Below, piece after piece: positions 1-10,661 of a DNA stretch of 64,000 nt. Numbering within the stretch: position 1 is the first letter of the stretch; each line of letters opens with the position of its first letter. Under the pieces are notes generated by a model that saw only the letters and a list, made by a program, of their open reading frames with translations, searched no databases and was not told the origin of the DNA. This stretch comes from Thuidium tamariscinum (lineage: Eukaryota; Streptophyta; Bryopsida; Hypnales; Thuidiaceae), in the NCBI GenBank assembly GCA_947034885.2, contig OX344752.2:20855386-20919385 (forward strand), written 5' to 3'. A program made the translations under genes and the position numbers.

Positions 1-547
1 TGTATTTTATGAAATTTTTTGAAGAAAAATTGAAGAAAAAATCATAGAAAATAGAAAATAATCTCAAAAAATCTGAAAATTTCACCATGTGTGAAAAATA
101 TAGTGGAAATTATCATGGTGTGAACTAATTTGCCGTGTACATCTATAATTAGAATGCAGTAGACATTAAAAATACAGCCAAAGTTCAAACTACAATAAAA
201 TATTCAATTTTACGAATTTTTTCAAAATTTCAATTGGGGAAGAAACTAGAATAGAGGATCTCCATTTCATTAGTTGGGCTCAAATTCAAAAAATGTCGTT
301 TTCAAGGGGAATTTCAGATTTACTTAATTTCTCAAAATACACTAAAATGACAAATTTTGCCATCCGTTTTTCTTAACTACATGATAAAAAAACATCAATT
401 ACACTAAGAATTCAGCTGAACACTCTTTGTAACTGAACATGAAAGGTCATTGAAAAAAAAATGGATGAAAAAACTACTGTTCAAGCCTTCTGGTAGCTTG
501 GAGAAGTCATCCAAAAGCCACAAAATGGCTCTGCCGGCAGTTAGGGG
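1..547 (-). repeat. TTAA-flanked element, type III, cut by the window edge
   Basis: The stretch ends in TTAGGGG followed by TTAA (548-551). Read in reverse, it matches 14,328-14,900 in order: the CCCCTAA end with a nearby CCGG, the TTTTTCATCCA block, the 'gccatccgttttt' block and the 'aaaatctgaaaatttcaccat' block. This looks like one inverted copy of the same non-autonomous element, with its far end outside the window. No coding sequence was seen in it. Confidence 0.5.
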
Positions 548-551
548 TTAA

Positions 552-1203
552 GGGTTAAGTTACGTTACGGCAACATCCATCCCAAGGTGTTGCGCACACC
601 TAGTTGGAGTGTTTTGAAGGAGTCGAGGTGGCACCCAAATAATTCATGATTTCAACCCATAAAACTGCCATGGCAGGGGGTACTTAAGAACTGGCCGGGA
701 GTCAGTCCGTCTGCAAAGGGGCACCGACTGCCATCCATGTTCATGGTTCATGAATGTCCACATGATGAGCAAGTGTTGGGGGAGCTTAAGTGCCTGCCCG
801 GGACTTGATGGAGCCAATCGGCCAATCGGCCAATTTTGCCAATTTTTTTAATTATTTTATTAGAAACCAATTTTGCCAATTTTGCCAGTTTTGCCAATTT
901 TGCCAATGCAGGCTTCAGTTGGGAGGATGGACGGAGATGATCAGCTGGCTCTGTTTTTGGCAGGCACTTGAGGATGGAAGTGCAAGCTTGGAACTAGGAT
1001 ACAGGACTCTGGCTTGCAAGTACTGTAACTTAACGTAATCTGACACCCAGTTGCTGGTTAGGTGGGAGGGTTGAATTGGGATTCTTTTTAAGTGAAATTA
1101 GATTACAATGTGTGCTCAGGCAGTGAAACTCATGGGTGTGTCTAGAAGCTTCTAGAAGGTGGATAAGGGATGCTACAAATCCACCATTTTTTTCTACTGT
1201 GTT
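552..1203. other. Intergenic DNA with a short tandem repeat
   Basis: No gene is recognised here. The notable structure is a run of about 9-10 bp units of the form TTTTGCCAA between about 826 and 908, preceded by two copies of 'aatcggcc'. The reading frame across the repeat starting near 790 is an artefact of the repeat. Confidence 0.6.
826..908. repeat. TTTTGCCAA tandem repeat
   Basis: Units of 'caattttgc' are repeated with small changes and broken once by an AT-rich spacer (about 847-867). It is a simple minisatellite-like tract. Confidence 0.7.
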
Positions 1204-1471
1204 TAAGGTGGATACACCTAAAAGCGCCACTTATTCTTAGGTGCTGTTATCATGCTGTTCAGATTTTTATACAGTCTTGTTGGCGAGTGAAAGCATGTTC
1301 CAACCCACTAAAGAACAAAGGATTTGGATACCATATGCAAAAGTTATTAGCGGTTAAAGTTTGTTTCTGAAAGCGCCATCTACAGTCTGGGTACATGACT
1401 GATTTTGGAAATGTATGCACATTGTAGATGGCACTTTAAGGTCAGGTGTCATTTTGGGTGTACCTACCTTA
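1204..1471. mobile_element. TA-bounded MITE, TAAGGTRGGTACACC family, copy a
   Basis: It begins TAAGGTGGATACACCTAAAA and ends with the near complement ending CTACCTTA. Copies of similar size lie at 18,204-18,479 and 27,234-27,510, and one carrying an insertion at 19,978-21,187. If the outer TA is the target duplication, the termini begin AGG, which fits a Tc1/mariner-type non-autonomous element. It has no coding capacity. Confidence 0.75.
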
Positions 1472-1633
1472 AGTAGTTGTTGTTATTATTATTATTATTA
1501 GACTGGTCAAATTTTCATTGATTTTCTTGTTGGCAAATGGAAAGGAGTTTCCAATGGCATCCAAGATTGCAACATTTGGGTCCATTTGGATATTGTATTC
1601 AAAAGTTAGGGAGGGGCCAAAGGTAGGGGGCTC

Positions 1634-2258
1634 TAAGGTAGTCAACCCCTTCCTAACTAGCCCCCTATTCCCAAAGTCTAGATTGTTTTATTCTTGAACA
1701 TAGGAGGTGGAAGTAACCACCCATTATGAGCATTGATTTCCTTTGCATTTTTTGACCAACCTATGATTGGAATTAGATGTATCTATATGTCAAAAATAGG
1801 TTTCAAAATATCTTAATGAAAAAAATTCATAGTAATTTTTTTTGGTGGAAAAATATGGAAAAATTACAAATCTATCTTAAATTTGTTTTCCTAGAGGAAA
1901 AAAAACCCCACCAAACTCAACCAAGAGCTATGCTAAATTTCTTAAGTGATCGAAAATGGGTTGCAAGCTTTTAAGAGTTGATTGCATTTTCTAAGAAGCT
2001 AAACTTCATTAAATGATTTCTAGTAAATTTTCATAGAAAGAAAAATGGAATTGGCATCCAATTCAAATTGTTTCAAATTTTTTAGACCTTTGTGGAATCA
2101 ATTACAAATCTTTGAAATTGAAAAGCAGTAGTCACTAAAAGCAAGTAAGTAACCCCCTACTGAAATGTACACTTTTGGTACATTGATGAAAGCAAAATGC
2201 ATCTTTGTACTAGAGGTCACTTTTAGAGTTGGGTTGCTTTTACAGCACCCTACCTAGT
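1634..2258. mobile_element. TA-bounded element, TAAGGTAGGGGGCT family, diverged copy
   Basis: It starts TAAGGTAGTC and ends near CCCTACCTAG. Its right half (about 1,960-2,258) aligns closely with the compact copy at 26,344-26,641, sharing 'aaaaatggaattggcatc' and 'tgaaatgtacactt'. It is roughly twice as long as that copy, so it carries extra internal sequence. The boundaries are approximate. Confidence 0.5.
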
Positions 2259-2267
2259 GTAAACTAC

Positions 2268-2650
2268 CCCATTACAGAATAAATGGGAACAGACCCATTG
2301 TGGGTCAAATTTTATTGGTGGTGTACATTCAAGTTCTTAACCCTTGAACATTACAGGGGATGTTTTTCAAACCTTTGATTTTAGAAGACTGAGTTCATTA
2401 AATCTTATAATGTTTGCATCCGTATGATGGATTCCCCCCCAAAAAAAAAATGAGTTTAGATTGATGAGGTTGTCGGCTATAGATCTATATGGTGAAGAAT
2501 GCAATAATCAATTCAAATTCAAGTTATGTTGCTTTTTTTAGAATGGTCCCGCCTTCAGAGCTGTTTGGTTTGTGATGCTTAAGGGTTAAATGTACACCAC
2601 CAATACAATTTGACCCGCAATGGATCTCTTCCCATTTGGTCTGTAATGGG
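2268..2650. mobile_element. Foldback element with CCCATTACAGA termini
   Basis: The first ~60 bases and the last ~60 bases are imperfect reverse complements, both containing 'gggtcaaattttattgg'-like and 'ggtggtgtacatt' blocks, with TTAACCC/GGGTTAA inside each arm. The interior is about 250 bp with no reading frame. It sits immediately after the preceding repeat, probably inserted near that repeat's right end. Confidence 0.65.
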
Positions 2651-3595
2651 ATGATTTACCTTAAGGTAGTCTACTCTAAAAGCAACCACTTAAACCTACC
2701 CAACTCATCATTTACAGTAGTACATATTTCAAACAACATGTCAGTCATTCCTAGATAGAGGTCACATTTAGAACACAATCGCTTTTAGAGCAAACTACAT
2801 TTTCAGATTGGTTCTACAAAATAATCTGAAAATAGGTATATGAAGGCCCCCATCGAGGTTACCAGTGCCCTCATTCTCTATACACTGACATTTTGTTAGC
2901 TTTTCCTTTATTTGTGCTACTAATGTGGTCGAAACATCACTTGAACCTAAAATCTTGGCCAAGTTTTATTTATGTGTTTAGTTAGAATTTTGAAAGCTTA
3001 GGGTCCCTTCAATTGATTTTTATTTCTTCCTTTTGTTATTGAAGATCAACCTCAACTTTCTTTTGAGACTACTTTGTAGAAACTTGAAGAATTTGGCGCC
3101 AAAGTTCAGTTTGAACACTATCATGTGTACCTCTTTTGGATTCTAAAATTTAAAAGTACTACATTGCTTGAAAATTTTGAGTATTTGGCGTCAAAGTTTG
3201 GTTCAAACATTGTCTTATGTACCTCCTTTGACACTAAAGCTTGAAATACTAAATTGTGGGACATTTTAAGGGATTTGAAAGGTGAAGTTCGGTTCAAAGT
3301 TCAAACATTGTCATGTGTACCTCCTTCAACCTTTGAATACTTAAAATACTACATTGAGGGACCAACCTAAGCTCTACTTGTACGGCAAAGCTTTGGCTTT
3401 GTTCCATTATAAATTAAGTTCAAAGCTACTCAACCCATTGAAAGGACTTCATTACCTTTATTTTGAAATCATCAAACATATTAAGTAACAATTAGAAATC
3501 TTATTCCTAAATTGATTAAATTATAGGATTAAAATAGAAATCAGTGTTAAGACCAATTACCAAAAATCCAAAAGTATCAAGTTAATCCAAGCACT
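2651..3595. other. Intergenic DNA containing a ~95-bp tandem repeat
   Basis: No gene is recognised. Between about 3,085 and 3,362 there are three imperfect copies of a unit with 'caaagttcggttcaaacatt' and 'gtgtacctcctttga'-like blocks followed by 'aaaatactacattg'. At 2,662-2,815 there are fragments resembling the TAAGGTAG repeat family. Confidence 0.5.
3085..3362. repeat. Three diverged ~95-bp tandem units
   Basis: Each unit carries a 'ttcaaacattgtc' block, a 'gtgtacctcc' block and a 'actacattg' block in the same order and at similar spacing. Divergence is moderate, so the duplication is old. No function is apparent. Confidence 0.6.
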
Positions 3596-3598
3596 ATG

Positions 3599-4190
3599 CG
3601 GGTGTGGAGGGGCGGACTATCCAAAAACAAGTGGCAGACGTCAATGCACATTATGATCAGCTTCAAGCACACATCTAGTTGCAATAGGAGTTGCAATCAC
3701 ATCACTTCAAATGGAAGTTGCAACAGTTCCAGGTGCAAAATTCACTTTTGTTGCATTCGCAAGGACATGAATTTGACGCAAAATATAAGGCGATGATGTC
3801 TTCTCTACGGGAGGACGTGAGAGTGTAGGCTCCCCTGTCTTACGGGTGACAGTGGGGGAGGCACTCCTCACGCAATTATTTGGCAAGGCTAGACATCCTA
3901 TGGGGGGCAAACAATAGTTCAAAATCCATGTGATGGACGGCAACGTCAAAGATCTAGCTGATCTCTTTGGGATGGAAGTGCGTGCTTTTGCACAACAAGT
4001 TGATGCAGCTGTAGTGAATAGGAATAAAGCAGTACATTTCAACACCCTAGACAGTGAGAAGTCCGAGATGGACTGTAAGAAATTATTTTCTAAATACCCC
4101 TTTCTATGGGATTGTGTCACCCTCTTCGAAGGCTGTGTCATTGACACATTAGAGTTGTACGTTGTAGAATTGTGTACTGATGGCAATTGA
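3599..4190 (+). pseudogene. Decayed unknown ORF, copy A
   Basis: I do not recognise this protein. The reading frame can be followed from a Gln-rich, coiled-coil-like N-terminal part (repeated QLQ and LQ stretches) to a C-terminal part containing 'VKDLADLFGMEVRAFAQQ', but it is broken by stops near 3,677 and 3,827 and a frameshift near 3,840. The longest open part is 3,930-4,190 (86 codons). Copy B at about 5,507-6,420 has the same order of blocks and different breaks. Similarity continues into the 3' flank ('gagagagcccttcatt'), so the whole ~0.75 kb unit was duplicated. It could be a transposon-encoded protein or a captured host exon. Confidence 0.55.
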
Positions 4191-4585
4191 ACCTTTTTTT
4201 AATACATTCCCTTCTTTTTTGAGAGAGCCCTTCATTCACCTCTCTTGGTAAGCAAGCTGGACTTCAATTTGTACTTGTCATCCTAGGATGTTCGAAGCTT
4301 CTTCCTTTGCAATTGCACAATTGAATTAGGTCATCACTTTGAATTTTGGGATTTGTTAGCTACTACTTCTGTTTGTATAATTTTCTTGACTGACATATGT
4401 CATCTCTTTGACGTAGGGGGTTCATTAACTTCTTCCTCTACATTTGCAATGGCTTGACTGGTGTAGATCCTCACAAGTTGCTAAATCGTGGGATGCTTGG
4501 TAAATTGAATTTTGGGTTGCATGGTGTTTTGTTCTACAATTCCACAACTAATTCAGATTGACAACAAGAAGTTTAGGACACATGC
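4191..4585. other. 3' flank of decayed ORF copy A
   Basis: The first ~120 bp match the sequence after copy B at 6,430-6,560 ('gagagagcccttcatt', 'agcaagctggactt'). The rest is unassigned, AT-rich, and without a gene. Confidence 0.5.
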
Positions 4586-4795
4586 CACTATAAGAAACTT
4601 TTGTTTTAGATGACGGATTTTAGGTGACGGATTTTAGGTGACATCCAATGTAACAATGCATGTTTTTATATTTGGATTAATGTCCGCCATAACATCTTGA
4701 TGTTATGGTAGACATTAATCCAAATATAAAAACATGCATTGTTACATTGGATGTCACCTAAAATCCATCATCTAAAACACAAGTTTCTTATAGTA
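4586..4795. mobile_element. CACTA-type MITE (CACTATAAGAAAC termini)
   Basis: It begins CACTATAAGAAACTT and ends AAGTTTCTTATAGTA, and is flanked on both sides by TGC, a 3-bp target duplication. Almost the whole 210 bp folds back on itself around a TGATGTTATGG centre. A related copy is at 6,635-6,830 and a longer relative lies at 44,776-45,013. Terminal CACTA with 3-bp duplications is the signature of the CACTA (En/Spm) superfamily. It encodes no protein. Confidence 0.85.
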
Positions 4796-5506
4796 TGCAC
4801 TTTGTCTTTTGCAATTCCCCGACTAATGAATATTATCAATCTGAATTTGGAGATTCATGGCACACTGAATTTTGGGGTACAACTACGGATTTAGGGTCTA
4901 TAATTCTACAGAGCATCTCCCTAAATTTTGCGATGCATCACTAATTTCTGAGATACGTGGAATTTTTCGTTTGCAATTCTACAATTGATTTAGCCCTCAC
5001 AATGAAGTTTAGGGTTTAGGACCTTTTTCTTCCACGATTGCACCATTGGTTTAGGTGGGATAAGGAATTGTATTTAATGTCGTTATTTCCTTTTTGTTTG
5101 TTTTGATGATGCTGGTTTATTGTTGTTATCTTGTGATGCCCACTGTGTATCAGGTGCGTGAGTGTTGTATGAGTGCTGTTACTTTGACAATGATTTTGTG
5201 TGACTTTACGGTTTAAGGATCTTGTAATTCAGTTTAGGATTGTGAGGCGAATTCTTTGAGTGTGTGAATTATTTTGTCTTTATTGAAGAGTCTTTGAATC
5301 TTGTAATTTCACGTTAAATCAAGTGCGAAGAAGGCTTACCTCGCAGTGGAGACGATTGTTCAAGCTCGACCCCAAATCCTACTCCAATCCCGAGTACCAA
5401 TCTGGTAAGCTCACTCCTTATGCGTTCTTCTGAATTTTCAACGCACCATATTCATCTTGGACGAGAGTCTGTGTCTTTAGGGTTTGATCGAAGTAGTGGT
5501 GTTGTG
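4796..5506. other. Intergenic DNA, nothing recognised
   Basis: AT-rich to moderate-composition sequence with no open frame of note. The segment just before the second decayed ORF copy (about 5,300-5,500) is slightly less AT-rich but matches nothing I can name. Confidence 0.4.
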
Positions 5507-6420
5507 TAGATGGAAGGGTGGACTATCCAAGAACAAGTGGCGGACCTCAATGCACGTTACACTATAACAAAACATGGTCTGAAAAAACCATAGTCATTTT
5601 TGACTACGGTTCTTTTTGCCACGTTTTTGTGCATGCGCGCGTAGTGGATTTTTGCGGTTTTTTGCAATTTCCCACTGCAATTTTTGGAATTTTGGGGCGT
5701 GTAATGTACCATTGGAAAGGTCTTTTTAATACCTTTCCAATGGTATATTACACGCTCCAAAATTCCAAAAATTGCAGTGGAAAATTGCAAAAAACCGCAA
5801 AAATCCACTACGCGCGCATGCACAAAAACGTGGCAAAAAGAACCGTAGTCAAAATTGACTACGGTTTTTTTAGACCATGTTTTGTTATAGTGTTATGATC
5901 AGCTTCAAGCACACGTCTAGCAGCAACAGGAGCTGCAGGCACATCACTTCGAATGGAAGTTGCAACAATTCCAGATGTAGAACTCTCTTCTATTGCATTC
6001 ACAAAGGCAGGAGTTAGATGCAAAGTATGAGGCAATGATGTCTTCTCTACGGGAGGATGTGAGAGTGTGGGCTCCCCCTGTCCTACGGGTGATAGTGGGG
6101 GAGGCACTCCTCACGCAATTATTTGGCAAGGCCAGGCATCCTATGGGTGGCGGAGGGTGGTTTGAAATTCGTGTGATGGATGAAAATGTCAAAGATCTAG
6201 CTGATCTCTTTGGGATGGAAGTGCGTGCTTTTGCATAGCAAGCTGATGCAGCTATGGCAAGTAGGAACAAAGCGACACATTTCACCACCCTAGGCAGTGA
6301 GAAGTCTGAGATGGATTGTAAGAAATTACTTTCTAAATACCCCATTTTGTAGGATTGTATCACCCTCTTCCAGGGCCATGTCATTAACACATTAGAGTTA
6401 TAGGTTGTAGAAATGGCAAT
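5507..6420 (+). pseudogene. Decayed unknown ORF, copy B, split by a MITE
   Basis: Same unrecognised protein as copy A. The 5' part (from ATG at 5,511) reads a Gln-rich segment, then is interrupted at 5,560-5,892 by a foldback element and resumes with 'DQLQAHV'. Stops follow near 5,920 and 5,979. From 5,993 a longer stretch is open, ending at a stop at 6,236, and the frame continues past it to about 6,400. Copy A retains the uninterrupted sequence at the MITE site, which gives the empty site. Neither copy is likely to make protein. Confidence 0.55.
5560..5892. mobile_element. 333-bp CACTA-type foldback MITE
   Basis: It begins CACTATAACAAAACATGG and ends with its complement CCATGTTTTGTTATAGTG, flanked by TTA on both sides (5,557-5,559 and 5,893-5,895). 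The two arms of about 160 bp are nearly perfect complements. Open frames on both strands here are mirror artefacts of the palindrome. The empty site is seen in ORF copy A ('gcacattatgatcag', about 3,644-3,658). Confidence 0.92.
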
Positions 6421-6634
6421 TAGACATTTTTGCTTTTTTCTTGAGAGAGCCCTTCATTTGCCTCTCTTGGTACTTAGCAAGCTGGACTTTCATTTTGTAC
6501 TTCATCCCTTCCTTTGCGATTGCACAGATTTAAGGTATGTAATTCCACAGAGTTTTCATCTATACAAATGTATGATTTTACAGGTTTGACATTTGGAGTT
6601 TTTTGTCTATACAAATGTATGATTTTACAGGTTC
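6421..6634. other. Flank of ORF copy B with a 28-bp direct repeat
   Basis: After the ORF copy, the sequence 'ctatacaaatgtatgatt' plus 'ttacaggtt' occurs twice, at about 6,560 and 6,607. The second copy ends in TTTTACAG, which looks like the splice acceptor before the UPF1-like exon that follows the MITE. Confidence 0.55.
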
Positions 6635-6830
6635 TACTATAAGAAACCTATATTTTAGATGACAGATTTTAGGTGACATCCAATGATGCAACCCGTGTTT
6701 TTATGTCCAAACTAATGTCCGCCATAATATCTTGATGTTATGGCGGACATTAGTTTGGACATAAAAACATGGGTTGTATCATTGGATGTCACCTAAAATC
6801 CGTCATCTAAAACACAAGTTTCTTATAGTG
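6635..6830. mobile_element. CACTA-type MITE, close relative of 4,586-4,795
   Basis: It starts TACTATAAGAAACC and ends AAGTTTCTTATAGTG, with an internal fold and a GCCATAA...TTATGGC centre as in the copy at 4,586. The flanking triplets are TTC (left) and TTT (right), consistent with a 3-bp duplication that has since mutated. It sits at the first codons of a UPF1-like exon. Confidence 0.8.
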
Positions 6831-7363
6831 TTTGACATCTAGACACTATGGACAAAAGTGAGCTACATAAATTGCAACTCCTGAAGGATGAACTTGGTAA
6901 TTACATTTTCAACCTTTGACCTGTCTTGTTTCTAATTTTATTACAACTATAATTATGGAATTAACCATCAAGTGTTCGATCTTAAAATAGTAGGATCGAC
7001 CTAAGAAATCATATTAAATTAATTAACTCCTCTAATTTATCTTTGCTCTTTTTTCCCCATCCCATTGATATATATTACACGAATTTCCTTGTAGTTTCCT
7101 AAAGTTGACGGTTAAGTGTTTAGGGGTTAAGGGATTTGTACGAGATTTATGGGCTTTTGACCTGTTTGCTGAGCCAACTATATGTCTTGTTGGTTGCTAA
7201 CTATTTTTTTTGTCATATAGGTGAGTTATCAAGTGCAGATGAGAAGAAATAGAAATCTCTAAAGAGGGCTACTGAAAGAGAGATCTCGCAAAGTGCTGAC
7301 GTGATTTGCTGCACGTGTGTGGGAGCGGGAGATCCCCGTCTCGCAAACTTCCGTTTCCATCAG
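6831..7363 (+). pseudogene. UPF1: UPF1 RNA helicase gene fragment with introns
   Basis: Two exons of the nonsense-mediated-decay helicase UPF1 (RENT1) are recognisable. The first (to 6,896) reads HLDTMDKSELHKLQLLKDEL and ends at a GT donor. The second (7,221-7,363) reads GELSSADEKK, a stop, then [37 protein letters not shown], and ends at a GTAAGC donor. Plant UPF1 has closely similar residues in its helicase core in the same order. The first exon is preceded by a MITE and by a codon that looks like CGA changed to TGA. An in-frame TAG replaces an expected Tyr codon. The retained introns show DNA-level duplication rather than retroposition. The rest of UPF1 is absent. It may have been captured with the adjacent transposase or hit by it. 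Confidence 0.85.
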
Positions 7364-7449
7364 GTAAGCACATATTATATTGTTTAATAGACGATCACTT
7401 TCTTCATAAAGATTTGGAACATTTGTCACTATATGAAAATGCCAATCTA

Positions 7450-8684
7450 GAGGACAAAAACAGCTCCATACAAAGGTAGCCCTCGGTCGTGGTCACAAAC
7501 GCTCCGAATGGGTATAGTGGCTCTACCCGCTCTTACTTGATGCATTCGAGCATTTCAAAAAAACTAGTGTGAAATTCTCTCCCCGTTTGCTAATTGAATT
7601 AGCAAAAACAATCCTAGTGGACCCTACATCCCTTTATACAGCCCTATCCATAGATCCTAAGGACAATGTTTTATTGCTTGAAAAATTGACCCACTATTGG
7701 ATCCAGCAATTCATGCATGTCCAAAACATTGTCCTCTTATCTCAAAGAGGTCGTCTCACTTGCAGTCCTGAAAAAGAACAAGAAATTGAGATGCAAGTTG
7801 CATACCATCTAGGAGTCTTAAATCGAGGATTTCTGGATAGCACCTTTGATGAAAATCTAATGGAGAATATAGACGAAACCCATTTTGTTCTAAACATGGA
7901 CAACGGTAGAACATTAGGCTTCGGTGGTGACACAATTGTCAAATATGCCGAGGTAGTATCGGGTGGAGATTCAATGACAATGGTCATTAGAATCTCAGGG
8001 GGACGACAATCTATGATCGAAGCTCCTATGTTGATATTTACAAATCTGAACAACAGTTATCCAATTCGAGGATTGGATAACAACATCCCAGGGGTATGTT
8101 ATCGTACAGGTCCTAAAGGATGGATGAATCAAACTCTATTTTCAGATTATTTTGTAGAACCACGAGCCTTCCAATCTGATGTCCATGGCCGCTCAAAATT
8201 TATTTGGGTAGATAATTGTACCGGTCATAACATGACCCCAAGACTTACCACTATTTTGGAAGCCAAAAATGCCATCTTGAAATACTTGCCACCTTGTTCG
8301 ACCCACCTTTGCCAACCAGCAGACACATTCATTATTTCTAAGGTGAAAGATGCATGGACCAAAAGATGGGAGGCAAAGAAAACAGACTTAATAGCATCGA
8401 ATGCTTGACAGAATATACCTCGAGCAGATGATGGCTAGTCAGAAAAACTCTCAAATCCGGGTAAGAGGTTTTTCTTACAGTTAGCTGCTGATTCTGTTGA
8501 AGATGTCAACCGGGAACTTGATTGTGACAATATCAGCTATGCTAAAAAAACCATGATCAGATCTGGTATGTCTTTAGCTCTAGATGGCAGTTGGAGTGTG
8601 GAGCAACTTTTCCCACATTTGCAGGAGATAGTAGGAAAGTATGGGCAGATTTTTCTAGGGCAGCATGTGCCTCCAAGAATCTAA
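7450..8684 (+). pseudogene. Decayed pogo/Tigger-like DDE transposase
   Basis: The longest open part (7,569-8,408) reads as a DDE_1 superfamily endonuclease. A catalytic Asp lies in NIDETHF, a second in WVDNCTGHN, and LPPCSTHLCQPADTF follows where the third acidic region of Tigger-like enzymes is found. The same frame runs upstream from about 7,450 (GRGHKRSEWV, then a stop, then the LLLDAFEHF block) and downstream to a stop at 8,682-8,684 (AADSVEDVNREL). Two downstream stops (TGA at 8,406, TAG at 8,440) stand where Trp (TGG) is plausible, so they look like single G-to-A changes. An N-terminal DNA-binding domain was not found. Terminal inverted repeats were not identified. It lies directly after the UPF1 fragment. 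Confidence 0.8.
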
Positions 8685-9855
8685 AATTTGTACTTCCATG
8701 ATTTTCAGAAATTACAATGTACATTCCATCTTCTTTATGTTATAAACCACTCTTTCATTGATAATGCTTGTTGTATACTTTTTATTAATCACTTCTAACT
8801 TCCTATGCTTTGAATGTCATTGTTTTGCATGTATTTCCTGAATTTTCTAAATTCATAAACACTAAATTCAAACATGTAACTTTTTGGCAAGTCTCTCAAA
8901 TCACCATAATTCACATTTAGTGTTTGAATTGACATTTAATGTTACTTACTTTCATAAGATAATTGACTTTTAGTGTATGCCTTCGTATTTAGTATACAAG
9001 ACACTAAATATCATCATTAATGTACCTTAAGTTGTTTTGGGGTCCCATGTTGTAAGCTTAGAACTGGTTCTTCCACATAAGTTACGTGCATATTGATTTT
9101 GGAGGTGTGCCCAGAAAGTGATGATGGTGGGTTCAGAACATGTCTGTTTTTATGGTCACAAAAGCCGGAACCGACCTTCGTTTCAGTTGCAAGAAACCAT
9201 TATGCATGGTCTCTTTAATTCAGCAAGTTCAACAGGTAACTGAATTAAAGAGGCAAAGGGCTGTTGTACGGTTGGAATGCCAAAAAATGTTGACAGAAAC
9301 TGTTTCAACAAAATAAAATAAAATAAAATGGCAACAGAAACAAAGATTTTGCAAAGGAATAGTGCGTGGTGGCCGAGTGCAGAAAATTGAAGTCTGTAAG
9401 ATAACTTACTGCCATTTGGGACCATTTTGAAAGTCTTCACACAACATTCTTGTGTGAGCCAGCATGAAGGGCTGAGGACAGAGGGCAGTCCTTTTTTTTT
9501 ACTTTTTGAGAAAGTGTCAAGATGGCAATCACTTCAAATTTGGTGAAGCATTGTATTTTTACATTCATCTATCTTTTGGACTTAAAAATACTTTTCCATC
9601 ATATTCACACACTTTTTCATCCAAATTTGGCAACTTCATCCATATTTTAAAGAGAACTAGAAAAATTTTGGCGAAAAAAAATTACTTTTATCTGGCAAAA
9701 AAAAGACATTTATTTTGAAATGGTGCAATCTGGCCACACGGTGCCGGAAAAAAAAGGTTGACGAAAGGTTCTTCATCACTCAGTGTTTCTATTGAGGAAT
9801 TATTTTGGAATAGTAGCCCATTGTTGAAAATAGACACCTGCATTCATGGTCAAGT
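8685..9855. other. Intergenic DNA, no gene
   Basis: AT-rich. A short inverted repeat of the form CTCTTTAATTCAG...CTGAATTAAAGAG lies at about 9,209-9,253. Nothing else was recognised. Confidence 0.5.
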
Positions 9856-9859
9856 TTAA

Positions 9860-10661
9860 CCCCTAAATGCTCAAGCCTTTTCAAGTGGTTTTTGACTATG
9901 AATAAAGTGTATGGACTTGTAGTCATCACTAGTGAAGCAAATTGATTTTTTTCCAAAATCTAACCGCATAGATGTTTAAAGAGCTTGTTTATTAGTAAGT
10001 ACACAAATTTTGAATACAAAACTGCATTGGAGTTGTGAGATTATAATGAGAGAAGAGTACATTTTCTATGTTTAGTATGCTGCCTTTTCCCACAATGTTT
10101 CTCAAATTTGCATATAAATTTTTGGGGAGGTTTTGAGGTGATATAAACAACTACAAAAAGTGTTAGCACACTAAAATGCACTTCTAAGAAACTTAATTTC
10201 ACATGAAAAGCTATTAAATTCATTACACAATCCACCTTGCAATTGTTGAAATGCAATTATATTTATAAGTAGAAATTGAAAATAACTCCAAATCAATAGT
10301 TGTATGTTTAAATTTTCAATGGTGAATATCATGAAAACACTTTCTTCTTTCCGTTGGGACCATTTTCAAAGCAATTGGATATGTACAATTTTTTAGATCT
10401 CAAATTAAGTGCAATTGCATAAAGCTAGGAAATGAAGTAAAATTGGCAACCTTTACACTTCATTTATAGTACATGTATGCCTTTGAAGACCTCTCAATAA
10501 TCAAGTATGTCCTTTTTTCAGTGAAAAATGAAAGTTTTCAATAGTTAACCCTTAAAACTGCTTGAAATTTTTTTTAAATGGTCACAAGAATTTAACTGCC
10601 CATTCAGAAATGGGCTTGAAATCTCAAAGCGACCATGTATGGTCGATTGGGCACTTAGGGG
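9860..10661. mobile_element. TTAA-flanked element, type II termini
   Basis: It starts CCCCTAAATGCTCAAGCC and ends with the complement of CCCCTAAGTGCCCAATCG. TTAA lies on both sides (9,856-9,859 and 10,662-10,665). Most of its length aligns with a diverged copy at about 36,405-37,230. It has no transposase. The TTAA duplication and CCC-starting termini resemble piggyBac-type elements. Confidence 0.75.

Noticed and set aside
540..556. Telomere-like CCCTAAA sequences
   Set aside because: CCCCTAAA occurs as the end of TTAA-flanked elements and not as tandem heptamers, so it is not interstitial telomeric repeat.
5518..5898. Open frames of 126 and 88 codons on opposite strands
   Set aside because: Both lie in the arms of a 333-bp palindromic MITE and mirror each other; they are products of the inverted repeat, not genes.
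7569..8408. A 279-codon intact transposase gene
   Set aside because: The frame starts at GTG, and recognisable protein sequence extends beyond it on both sides across stop codons, so it is a piece of a pseudogene.
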